DNA of 64,000 nt from Kaistella antarctica (GTDB taxonomy: Bacteria > Bacteroidota > Bacteroidia > Flavobacteriales > Weeksellaceae), in the NCBI RefSeq assembly GCF_900109615.1, contig NZ_FOIX01000002.1, positions 785,266 to 849,265 of the forward strand. The letters are read 5' to 3'. Under the pieces are notes generated by a model. That model did not search any database and was not told the DNA's origin. It saw only the letters and a program-made list of their open reading frames with translations. Positions 47,559-55,429 of the stretch are shown one piece after another. The position numbers were made by a program, and so were the translations under genes. The first letter of the stretch is position 1, and the number at the start of each line of letters is the position of its first letter.

Positions 47559-48314
47559 TTAATGAGCTTTGTAAATTTTTAAACAACTGCTCAGAAAGAC
47601 AATTCCGGCTGCAATTAAAGCCACTAAATGAATCTCCTGACTAACTTCTTTATTCGCTACAGCAATAGCCACCAAAGCCCAAACTGCAACAAACGCAAAA
47701 ACTGGAGCGTTCTTTTTCCAAGTCATGAATAGATGAATAATTGAAGCGATGATCATTAAAATAATTGTCCATGTAATTTCTGAAATTCCTAATCCATTCC
47801 ATCCAATTTTGGTCAGCCATGCAGCTGCAGCGGCGATTAAAGCAACACTTACCCAACCAGCATAAATCTGAAACGGAAAATTGATAAACCATTTTTGAGC
47901 TGAACTTGCATTATATTTTAAAGCTTCCAACACGATCATTAAAAGCGAAATAAAAGCAACTAACAGCACGATTACAGATAAACCCGTAAAACCATAAAGC
48001 CAAGTCAGAATCCAAGCACAGTTAGCGATACAGGAGACTACAAACCACCATCCTATCTTTTCTAGAAAGGCATCAGCTTCATTTTGAGAAGGTTTAAATA
48101 AATTTCTGCCGGTGTAAAAAACAAATCCTATCAAGAGTAAATAGATGAGACCCCAAATTGAAAAAGCGTACCCAGCTGGCGTAAATAAATTTTGATATTG
48201 ACTAGAAACATTCGCGATGGTTTTACCATTAAAAATGCCTGTGTTGCTCAGATAGTTAAAGATGATGGTGAAAACGAGTGCTATTCCATTAGCGATTTGT
48301 AATTTTTTCTTCAT
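47559..48314 (-). CDS. TspO/MBR-related tryptophan-rich membrane protein
   Basis: Membrane protein of 251 residues with about seven hydrophobic segments. FTPAGYAFSIWGLIYLLLIG near residues 45-64 is the diagnostic WGxIY-type segment of the tryptophan-rich sensory group, and several Trp residues follow in the helices. It is longer than five-helix TspO, so it belongs to the extended relatives that are often annotated as hypothetical. Ligand unknown. Confidence 0.72.
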   Translation of the reverse strand: MKKKLQIANGIALVFTIIFNYLSNTGIFNGKTIANVSSQYQNLFTPAGYAFSIWGLIYLLLIGFVFYTGRNLFKPSQNEADAFLEKIGWWFVVSCIANCAWILTWLYGFTGLSVIVLLVAFISLLMIVLEALKYNASSAQKWFINFPFQIYAGWVSVALIAAAAAWLTKIGWNGLGISEITWTIILMIIASIIHLFMTWKKNAPVFAFVAVWALVAIAVANKEVSQEIHLVALIAAGIVFLSSCLKIYKAH

Positions 48315-48366
48315 GTTTAAGATGTTTGTGGAGTTTTTATCGAGACTCTAGTTTTAAATTGATTTT

Positions 48367-48374
48367 CAAATTTA
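48367..48374 (-). promoter_or_regulatory. -7 box upstream of the TspO-like gene
   Basis: Minus-strand TAAATTTG matches TAnnTTTG exactly, 52 bases before the start codon at 48314. Confidence 0.45.
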
Positions 48375-48468
48375 CCTTAAATAGAAAGAATGTGAAATAT
48401 CATAGTAATTAGTTTTAATGATGATTGAATAATTATTAACTTTAATACAATCAAAAAAAATAAAAATT

Positions 48469-48894
48469 ATGCACGACAATGTAGTAATTAAACAGCGAGT
48501 AAATGCGCCAGCGGACAAGGTTTGGAATGCCTTGACGGACAAAGCGCAAATGAAGAACTGGTATTTTGATATCGATGATTTCAGTACAGATTTACACACG
48601 GAATTTAGTTTTTACGAATCTGGTGGAGAAAATAAATACCGGCATCAAGGTCAAATCTTAGAAGTGATTCCGCAAGAAAAACTAAAATACTCGTGGACTT
48701 ATCCAGAGTTTTCAAAAGAAAAAACAATCGTGAAGTGGAATCTTCAAGATGAAGGCGATCAAACCTTAGTTATTTTAACGCACAAAGGATTGGAATATTT
48801 AGAGCATTTAGGTGAAGAATTTAGTAAAGACTCTTTTGATAGAGCCTGGACAGAAATTGTTTCTATAAAGTTTAAAAATTATATCGAGCAATAA
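48469..48894 (+). CDS. SRPBCC (AHSA1-like) protein
   Basis: Protein of 141 residues with the START/Bet v 1-like fold of the AHSA1 group: VIKQRVNAPADKVWNALTDK opens the domain, KLKYSWTYPEFSKEKTIVKW lies in the central sheet, and a C-terminal helix contains FDRAWTEIVSIKFKNYI. Members bind small hydrophobic ligands or assist Hsp90 in eukaryotes; the role here is unknown. Monocistronic, with its own terminator. Confidence 0.9.
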   Translation: MHDNVVIKQRVNAPADKVWNALTDKAQMKNWYFDIDDFSTDLHTEFSFYESGGENKYRHQGQILEVIPQEKLKYSWTYPEFSKEKTIVKWNLQDEGDQTLVILTHKGLEYLEHLGEEFSKDSFDRAWTEIVSIKFKNYIEQ

Positions 48895-48912
48895 ATAGTC
48901 AATATAATAAAG

Positions 48913-48942
48913 AAAAAAACACGCTCGACAGCGTGTTTTTTT
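48913..48942. terminator. Terminator between SRPBCC and tatC genes
   Basis: Perfect 13-bp arms AAAAAAACACGCT and AGCGTGTTTTTTT around a 4-base loop; symmetric, so usable by both convergent genes. Confidence 0.9.
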
Positions 48943-48947
48943 TGATG

Positions 48948-49784
48948 TTATTGAGATTTAATAACTGATTTTTCTTCTTGTAATTTCCTTTTAGTCACTT
49001 TCTTATAAGTATAGGCACACATTAAAATACTGAATTCATACAGTAAAAGCAGTGGAAACGCAGCCATTAACATACTTAGAACGTCGGCAGGAGTTATAAT
49101 TGCAGCTACGACCATGATTAAAACGATGGCATGTCTGCGATAAGTTCGCATAAATTGTGGCGTGAGAATTCCGATCAAGGTCAAGAAATAAACAATCACT
49201 GGAAACAGGAAAATAACACCCATTCCTAAAACAATCTGTAGAAAGAGCGTTGTATAATCACTTAAATCAAAAAGTTGAGTAATGGAATCTGAAACTTTGA
49301 AAAGTAATCCGAAGTTAATAGCGAACGGAAGTATTAAAAAGTAACCGCAAAGAATCCCGCATAGAAAAAGAATCCACACGAAATTGATTAACCAAACAGA
49401 ATTTTTTCTTTCTTTCGGATGAAGCGCCGGAGAGATGAACCGCCATAATTCCCAAACTAAATAGGGAAATGCTGCGACAATTCCTCCGAAGATAGAAACA
49501 GCCATCATCACGTTAAACTGCTGAAATAATTTCTTTTGCTGCACCGCAAAATGACCAGGAAGCGTGATGCTGTCATGTCCAATTAATTCTCGGGAGTAAT
49601 GATTGACCACCCGAAAAGTAAAAAAATCATTTCTGGTCGGCCCGAAAAAAATGTTGTCCATAATCCAGTTGACATTAAATCCTACCACAACTGCACAGAT
49701 TACAATCGCAATCATAGCGCGAAGCAAGTGTGCTCTTAATTCACCGATGTGTCCCCAAAAAGACATTTCTTTTTCTTCGCCCAC
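48948..49784 (-). CDS. tatC: Sec-independent protein translocase TatC
   Basis: Core receptor of the twin-arginine translocase, 278 residues with six membrane segments. The N-terminus MSFWGHIGELRAHLLRAMIA is the conserved signal-peptide-binding cytosolic segment, followed by a periplasmic loop containing an insertion (residues about 47-95) and the usual FPYLVWELWRFISPALHPKE block with the conserved Pro and Glu. tatA/tatB are not in the window. It lies downstream of kdsD on the same strand. Confidence 0.95.
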   Translation of the reverse strand: MGEEKEMSFWGHIGELRAHLLRAMIAIVICAVVVGFNVNWIMDNIFFGPTRNDFFTFRVVNHYSRELIGHDSITLPGHFAVQQKKLFQQFNVMMAVSIFGGIVAAFPYLVWELWRFISPALHPKERKNSVWLINFVWILFLCGILCGYFLILPFAINFGLLFKVSDSITQLFDLSDYTTLFLQIVLGMGVIFLFPVIVYFLTLIGILTPQFMRTYRRHAIVLIMVVAAIITPADVLSMLMAAFPLLLLYEFSILMCAYTYKKVTKRKLQEEKSVIKSQ

Positions 49785-49898
49785 GAAATTTGTTGTTTTT
49801 AAATTTTAGACTGACTGCTCTAAATAACAGTCAATGTTAATGAAGTTGCGAAATTAATTAATTATTAGGAATAATGTTCATATCAAATGAATTAAAAA

Positions 49899-50858
49899 TC
49901 AATTGATTCCTTCATCTAAAAGGCGATGAATATCTATAATTCCAAAGTATTTGCCGTTGTCGGTTACGATTAATTGTCCGATGTTTTTGTTTTTTAAAAT
50001 TTGCATCGCCTCTTTTGCCAAGCTGGTTTTGTCGACACTCTTCGGATTAAGGCTCATAATATCTTTAGCGATGAACTTTGATAAATCTTGTTCGCTCATC
50101 AACATTCTTCGTAAATCACCGTCGGTAATAACGCCAATAATTTCTTCTCCGTGCGTAACAACCGTAATTCCGTGTTTGGAGCTGCTCACCGAAATAATGA
50201 TATCCCGCAAATTGGCATCTTCTGAAACTTGCGGTTTTTGTGGAGAAAGAAACTGATCAACTTTTGCGGTAAGATTTTTACCCAAACTTCCGCCTGGATG
50301 AAATTTGGCAAAATCGGTTTCTTTAAAACCATTCAGTTCCATTAAACAAACAGCTAAAGCATCGCCCAAAGCCATTTGAACTGTCGTCGAACTTGTTGGT
50401 GCTAATTTGATAGGACATGCTTCTTTCTCTACAAAAGTGTTAAGAACCACATCGCAATGTTCAGCGAGTTTGCTTTTTAAATTGCCCGTCATACCTATAA
50501 GATGTGATGAATATTCCTTTAGAAATGGAGCCAAAGTCACAATTTCTGGAGAGTTTCCCGAATTAGAAATACACAAAACAACATCTGTTTTTTGAATCAC
50601 GCCTAAATCACCATGTATTGCTTCTGAAGCGTGTAGAAACTGAGACGGTGTACCTGTTGAGTTTAGGGTAGCAACCATTTTATTACCCACATGCGCAGAT
50701 TTTCCGATTCCGACTATAATCAATTTGCCTTTGGCAGAATTTATAATTTGCAAGGCTTTCAAAAACTGATCGTCTAAACGGTTTTTAAGAAGTTCAAGTT
50801 CTGCAATTTCGATGGAGAGCGCATCTTTTGCAAGTTGAAGGATTTCCTGATTATTCAT
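49899..50858 (-). CDS. kdsD: Arabinose-5-phosphate isomerase (KpsF/GutQ/KdsD family)
   Basis: Converts ribulose 5-phosphate to arabinose 5-phosphate, the first step toward KDO for lipopolysaccharide. The SIS domain covers about residues 35-180 with GIGKSAHVGNKMVATLNSTG, HGDLGVIQKTDVVLCISNSG and the central SSTTVQMALGDALAVCLM. Two CBS domains follow (about 205-319) with GVITDGDLRRM. Total 319 residues is typical. Cotranscribed with tatC after a 114-base gap; divergent from recQ. The order recQ, kdsD, tatC is conserved in Flavobacteriia. Confidence 0.93.
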   Translation of the reverse strand: MNNQEILQLAKDALSIEIAELELLKNRLDDQFLKALQIINSAKGKLIIVGIGKSAHVGNKMVATLNSTGTPSQFLHASEAIHGDLGVIQKTDVVLCISNSGNSPEIVTLAPFLKEYSSHLIGMTGNLKSKLAEHCDVVLNTFVEKEACPIKLAPTSSTTVQMALGDALAVCLMELNGFKETDFAKFHPGGSLGKNLTAKVDQFLSPQKPQVSEDANLRDIIISVSSSKHGITVVTHGEEIIGVITDGDLRRMLMSEQDLSKFIAKDIMSLNPKSVDKTSLAKEAMQILKNKNIGQLIVTDNGKYFGIIDIHRLLDEGIN

Positions 50859-51020
50859 AAAGTGGGTAGGTCATTATTTTTAAGAAATGAGACAGTTTTA
50901 ATCTGAAAATTTTTCGCAAACGTGAATATAGCTGGTGTATATCCTATAAAATACAAAAAAAATAAATTGAAACTTGTTAGAAAATAAATATCATTTTTTT
51001 TAAATGTGATAATTATTAAT

Positions 51021-51045
51021 TAACTTTGGTTAATATGCAAATTTA
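51021..51045. promoter_or_regulatory. Divergent -7 boxes between kdsD and recQ
   Basis: TAACTTTG (51021-51028, plus strand) and TAAATTTG (51045-51038, minus strand) are both exact TAnnTTTG matches, 9 bases apart and facing opposite ways. Leaders would be about 110 bases to recQ and 175 to kdsD. The rest of the 289-base gap 50859-51147 is AT-rich with nothing recognisable. Confidence 0.4.
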
Positions 51046-51147
51046 GGAAAGAAATCTTAAAACATACCCCTAAATCTAAATTTTCAGGCAGAGTGAAAAT
51101 GGCGATATTCTAGAAATAAATGCTGCGCAAAAAATTTCAATTTAAAG

Positions 51148-53352
51148 ATGAATATAAAAAACACCGATTTATCTAAAGAACTTAAGAAGTATTTCGGTTT
51201 CTCAAAATTTAAAGGCCAACAAGAAGAAATTATAAAAACCCTGATGAAGGGCGATGATGTCTTTGTCTTAATGCCTACAGGCGGAGGTAAATCCTTATGC
51301 TATCAACTGCCAGCGCTGATTTCCGAAGGAACTGCCATTGTAGTTTCACCTTTAATTGCCTTGATGAAAAATCAGGTTGATGCCATTAATGGACTTTCAT
51401 CGGTTGAAGGAATTGCGCATGTATTGAACTCCTCTCTCAACAAAACCCAGACGAAGCAGGTTTTTGATGACATTAGATCTGGCGTCACCAAGCTTTTGTA
51501 TGTTGCTCCCGAATCTTTAATTAAAGAAGAATATCAGGAATTTCTACGGGAAGTAAAAATTTCGTTCGTCGCGATTGATGAGGCGCACTGTATTTCAGAA
51601 TGGGGTCATGATTTCCGTCCAGAATATAGAAATTTAAAATCCATTATCGATAAAATTGCGGATGTTCCAGTTATTGCTTTAACGGCTACGGCGACGCCAA
51701 AAGTTCAGGACGATATTCAGAAAACTTTGGGGATGAGCAATGCGCTGGTTTTCAAGGAAAGTTTTAATCGTCCGAATCTTTATTATGAAGTAAGACCAAA
51801 AGTAAATATCGACCGGGAAATTGTTAAATTCATCAATGCCCGACGCGGTAAAACTGGGATTGTTTATTGTTTAAGTCGCCGGAAAGTGGAAGAGTTTGCC
51901 CAGGTTCTTCAGGTGAATGGGATTAATGCTTTGCCCTATCATGCTGGGTTAGATCAAAAAACCAGAGTCATGAATCAGGATAAATTCTTGATGGAAGATG
52001 CCGACGTGATCGTTGCGACTATTGCTTTCGGAATGGGCATCGATAAACCAGATGTACGTTTCGTCATTCATTATGATATTCCGAAATCTTTGGAAAGTTA
52101 TTATCAGGAAACTGGTCGGGCGGGTAGAGATGGCGGCGAAGGTCATTGTCTTGCTTTTTACGATCCAAAAGATATTGAAAAATTAGAAAAATTCTTAGCG
52201 CAAAAACCAGTTTCTGAAAGGGAAATTGGCTTGCAGCTTTTAAATGAAGTCGTAGGTTATGTTGAAACTTCGATGAGTAGAAGACAATATATTCTTTATT
52301 ATTTCGGAGAAATTTTTGATCCGGTAACTGGCGATGGCGCATTAATGTGTGACAACTCTGTTAATCCTCCAAAATTAAAAGATGCTTCCAAAGAATTAAG
52401 TTTAGTTCTTAAATTAGTTAAAGAACTGGAAGAGAAATTTAAAACCAAAGATTTAATATCAGTTATTGTTGGTAAAGAAAATCCGGTAACCAAATCTTAT
52501 AAATTAGAAAACAATAAGCAGTTCGGCATCGGAAAAAAAGAAACTGAAAATTTCTGGAAATCTATTATCCGTCAAGCATCGGTCCAGAATTATTTGCAAA
52601 AAGATATCGAAACTTATGGTGTTTTAAAGTTAACTGAAAAGGGGAACAAAGCGCTTGCCTCAAAAAAGGACAGCGAGTTTTTCATCGCAGAGGATCGAGA
52701 ATATAATTTGGAGCGAACCAAAGCAGATTCTGATAAAGTTCAAACGGATTCTGTCGGAGGTTTAGATGAAGTGCTTTTTGGTCAGCTCAAGGATTTGCGT
52801 AAAACGGTAGCCAAGAAAAGCGGAATTCCCCCGTACACGGTTTTTATGGATCCAAGTCTAGAAGATATGACCGTTCAATATCCGATTAACATTGAGGAAA
52901 TTGGAAAAATATATGGAGTTGGTGAAGGGAAAGCTAAAAAATATGGAAAGGAATTCGCAGATTTTATTAAAAAATATGTCGAAGAAAATGAGATAGAAAG
53001 AACCCAAGATATGGTGATGAAAACGGTCGCCAACAAATCTAGCCACAAAGTTTTTATCATTCAAAGCACCGATAAAAAAATTGATTTAGAAGATATCGCC
53101 AAAGCCAAAAATATTTCCATGGATGAACTTCTGAAGGAGATGGAGCGAATCGTCTATCAGGGTACTAAACTCAATATCAATTATTATGTTGATGAAAATT
53201 TCGATGAAGATGTTGTGGAGGAATTCATGGAATTTATGGGTGGAAGTGAAAGCGATAGCATGAAGATTCTTCTGGCAGAATTTGGTGATGATTTAAGCGA
53301 TGAAGAAGTAAGAATGTTGCGGATTAAATTCATTTCTGACGTCGCCAATTAA
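51148..53352 (+). CDS. recQ: ATP-dependent DNA helicase RecQ with degenerate zinc site
   Basis: 3'-5' helicase in recombination and fork repair, 734 residues. Walker A MPTGGGKSLCYQLPAL at about 42-57, DEAH box VAIDEAHCISEWGHDF near 142-157, motif VI YYQETGRAGRDG near 315. After the helicase core comes an RQC region, then an HRDC-like helical domain around LFGQLKDLRKTVAKKSGIPP (about 538) and a further C-terminal winged-helix-like part. The zinc site of classical RecQ needs four Cys; here the first is Ser (MSRRQYILYYFGE) and CDNC is CDNS, leaving one Cys, so zinc binding is probably lost. Confidence 0.95.
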   Translation: MNIKNTDLSKELKKYFGFSKFKGQQEEIIKTLMKGDDVFVLMPTGGGKSLCYQLPALISEGTAIVVSPLIALMKNQVDAINGLSSVEGIAHVLNSSLNKTQTKQVFDDIRSGVTKLLYVAPESLIKEEYQEFLREVKISFVAIDEAHCISEWGHDFRPEYRNLKSIIDKIADVPVIALTATATPKVQDDIQKTLGMSNALVFKESFNRPNLYYEVRPKVNIDREIVKFINARRGKTGIVYCLSRRKVEEFAQVLQVNGINALPYHAGLDQKTRVMNQDKFLMEDADVIVATIAFGMGIDKPDVRFVIHYDIPKSLESYYQETGRAGRDGGEGHCLAFYDPKDIEKLEKFLAQKPVSEREIGLQLLNEVVGYVETSMSRRQYILYYFGEIFDPVTGDGALMCDNSVNPPKLKDASKELSLVLKLVKELEEKFKTKDLISVIVGKENPVTKSYKLENNKQFGIGKKETENFWKSIIRQASVQNYLQKDIETYGVLKLTEKGNKALASKKDSEFFIAEDREYNLERTKADSDKVQTDSVGGLDEVLFGQLKDLRKTVAKKSGIPPYTVFMDPSLEDMTVQYPINIEEIGKIYGVGEGKAKKYGKEFADFIKKYVEENEIERTQDMVMKTVANKSSHKVFIIQSTDKKIDLEDIAKAKNISMDELLKEMERIVYQGTKLNINYYVDENFDEDVVEEFMEFMGGSESDSMKILLAEFGDDLSDEEVRMLRIKFISDVAN

Positions 53353-53359
53353 ATTTTGA

Positions 53360-53749
53360 ATGATGGGCAATTTAATTTTAGTAAATAAAAGAGAACTTAT
53401 CAATTGGGTAAATCATCTTGATGATTTGGATATATTGTCGGAATTGATTGAAATTAAAAATAAAGATAAATCAATGCCATTAGATTCAGAATTTACACCA
53501 GAAAATAGTAATAAAGTAGACTTTGATGAGCAATTCGCTGCAGGAATGACTTCTGATGAATTATTGGAAAATATTACAGCTCATCTTGAGTCTATATCGT
53601 CGGACGAATCTTCTTCCATTGTTTCTGATATTCAATCTGAATATGTTGTTAAAGATGGCTTTGATGAAAGATTTGCGAAGGGAATCTCAAGTCAAGAAAT
53701 GAGACGCAGAACAATTGAATATATCAGAAGTTTGCCTTGGAAAAAATAA
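53360..53749 (+). CDS. Antitoxin-like protein with internally repeated segment
   Basis: Acidic protein of 129 residues encoded eight bases after recQ and overlapping the toxin-like gene by 13 bases. The N-terminus is helical (RELINWVNHLDDLDILSELI). Two similar segments follow: FDEQFAAGMTSDELLEN at 55-71 and FDERFAKGISSQEMRRR at 101-117, about 46 residues apart. Such FDExFAxGxSSxE elements would suit toxin-binding tails, so the protein may carry two binding units. No DNA-binding motif is obvious. Antitoxin identity rests on order, size and overlap. Confidence 0.68.
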   Translation: MMGNLILVNKRELINWVNHLDDLDILSELIEIKNKDKSMPLDSEFTPENSNKVDFDEQFAAGMTSDELLENITAHLESISSDESSSIVSDIQSEYVVKDGFDERFAKGISSQEMRRRTIEYIRSLPWKK

Positions 53750-54060
53750 TTGTTTATAAAAAGGAATTTGAGATTCAAATCATTGAATTAATTGATATTC
53801 TGATTGCTCGCAAATATTTTACTTTTGAAGAATATGCGGTAGAGTACACGATTAAAATCTACGAATTTATAGAAAACAACATTAGTTTTCCTATTTCTAA
53901 AAACTGTCCAAAAAAATATCACAGATTCGGTAAAAAATTTTTAAAATACAAAGCCAACAACCGAACAACTTGGTATATTTTCTTTGATCAAAAAGGAAAT
54001 CAGTTTCTCGTCAATCATATTCTAAATAACCATTCCCAAGACTTTCCGGAATTGTTGTAA
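53737..54060 (+). CDS. RelE/ParE-like toxin (TTG start)
   Basis: Predicted 107-residue toxin. The frame starts at TTG 53737 inside the end of the antitoxin gene; no ATG lies within the first 100 residues, and the overlap of 13 bases equals that of the toxin-antitoxin pair at 30216-30228. Residues 1-50 are helical; KKYHRFGKKFLKYKANNRTT then WYIFFDQKGNQFLVNHILNN form the strands and end resembling the RelE/ParE sheet. Weaker family match than the pair near recF. Confidence 0.65.
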   Translation: MEKIIVYKKEFEIQIIELIDILIARKYFTFEEYAVEYTIKIYEFIENNISFPISKNCPKKYHRFGKKFLKYKANNRTTWYIFFDQKGNQFLVNHILNNHSQDFPELL

Positions 54061-54071
54061 ATTCGCATTAA

Positions 54072-54108
54072 CCTTGTCAAGGTCCCAAACCTTGGCAAGG
54101 ATTTTTTT
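54072..54108 (+). terminator. Terminator after the toxin gene
   Basis: CCTTGTCAAGG (54072-54082) and CCTTGGCAAGG (54090-54100) pair with one G-T, followed by a long T run. Each arm is itself palindromic, so alternative folds are possible. It ends only six bases before the next gene. Confidence 0.85.
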
Positions 54109-54114
54109 TAAAGC

Positions 54115-55218
54115 ATGAAAAAAACTTCCATTATTTTTATTCTCCCAGACTTAGAAACGGGTGGTGCAGAGCGAATTGTAACTACAATTGCGAATCACTT
54201 ACCACGCGAGAAATTTGAACCAAAAATCATGCTTTTGCGTAAGGAAGGTGGATATCTGGAATTTCTAAAAGAAGATGTAGAAATTATAGATTTGAAAACG
54301 CCCAGAATTCGCCATTCTTTAAAACCCATTTTAAAGGAAATTCGCAAAAGAAAACCAGATATAGTTTTTAGTGGTTTCGGTGAAGTCAATGCGTATTTGG
54401 CTTTGTTCATTAAGTTTTTTCCGAAGATAAAATTCATCGCCAGAGAAACTAATGTTGTTTCAAAACACGTTACCAGAAAGGAAATCCGATTCTTTTACAA
54501 GTTCTACAATAACTATGACAACATTATTTGCCAAAGTGATGATATGCTAAATGATCTGATTGAAAACTTTAAGATTATAAAAGAGAAACTGATTAAGATT
54601 AATAATCCGGTTGATTTTGAATTTATTAATGAGAAACTTTCGATCTCGCAAAAGCCTGAATCTTTTAAAGTAGATTTTAGAAATGTTGTTGCGATCGGAA
54701 ATCTATCTTCCAGAAAGGGTTTTGATAATTTATTAAAAGTTTTCAGTTATTTAAAAAATGAAAAGATTCTGCTACATATTTTAGGGGATGGACGAGATCA
54801 AGAATTGCTTCATCAAGTGAAAAAAGATTTGGGATTAGAAAATGTCATCTTCCACGGACAGCAAAAAAATCCATATCAATTTTTGAAGTTCGCACATTTA
54901 TTTATTTTGTCATCACGTTATGAAGGTTTTCCGAATGTTTTGTTGGAGGCAGGAGCGTGCGGAACTTATTCTCTAGCGAATAATTGTCCGGGTGGAATTA
55001 CTGAAATTATCCAGCCTGGAATAAATGGTGAAATTTCTAATATTGAAAATCATGAGGAATTCGCTCGTAACATATTGCGGATTATCCATGATAATCACAA
55101 TTCTGAAGCCATCAAAAATTCGATTTCTGCTCGGTTTTCAAAAGATTTTATTTTGAAGAAATATGAAGATGTTTTCTTGGAAATAGGCAATCAACCCTTT
55201 CAGCCTTCTAAAGGCTGA
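54115..55218 (+). CDS. Family 4 glycosyltransferase
   Basis: GT-B fold glycosyltransferase of 367 residues, probably in surface polysaccharide or glycolipid synthesis. The N-terminal domain opens with SIIFILPDLETGGAERIVTT, the GGAER motif being typical of GT4. The C-terminal nucleotide-sugar domain contains VAIGNLSSRKGFDNLLKVFS and LSSRYEGFPNVLLEAGACGT with the ExxxxxxxE pair. The last nine codons and TGA stop (NQPFQPSKG) lie inside a hairpin repeat that also occurs at 46201, so the natural end may have been replaced. Confidence 0.9.
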   Translation: MKKTSIIFILPDLETGGAERIVTTIANHLPREKFEPKIMLLRKEGGYLEFLKEDVEIIDLKTPRIRHSLKPILKEIRKRKPDIVFSGFGEVNAYLALFIKFFPKIKFIARETNVVSKHVTRKEIRFFYKFYNNYDNIICQSDDMLNDLIENFKIIKEKLIKINNPVDFEFINEKLSISQKPESFKVDFRNVVAIGNLSSRKGFDNLLKVFSYLKNEKILLHILGDGRDQELLHQVKKDLGLENVIFHGQQKNPYQFLKFAHLFILSSRYEGFPNVLLEAGACGTYSLANNCPGGITEIIQPGINGEISNIENHEEFARNILRIIHDNHNSEAIKNSISARFSKDFILKKYEDVFLEIGNQPFQPSKG

Positions 55219-55228
55219 AAGGGTTTTG
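55193..55228 (+). terminator. Hairpin repeat (second copy) overlapping the glycosyltransferase stop
   Basis: Same 15-bp perfect arms as at 46201 (AACCCTTTCAGCCTT / AAGGCTGAAAGGGTT), here with loop CTA, followed by TTTTGTAAA. The TGA at 55216-55218 is within the right arm. Confidence 0.88.
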
Positions 55229-55429
55229 TAAACTCAATTTTACGTCGTAAATGTTTATATTCTCAAATATTTATGATTTTAATCATATCATAGATTTTAT
55301 TTTTTGTAAACTTTTTTATTTTTTGAAATATTTATTTGGTTGATAATCATCGTTTTAACTTAAAATATTTGCAAACAATTTTTTATTAAAAGATACTTCT
55401 GTATATTTATTTCCTCAAAACAAATAATT

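Noticed and set aside
55219..55429. Cobalamin riboswitch before nrdJ or before the TonB receptor
   Set aside because: No B12-box-like conserved core could be recognised in 55219-55429 or 61173-61494; both are AT-rich without the expected structure.
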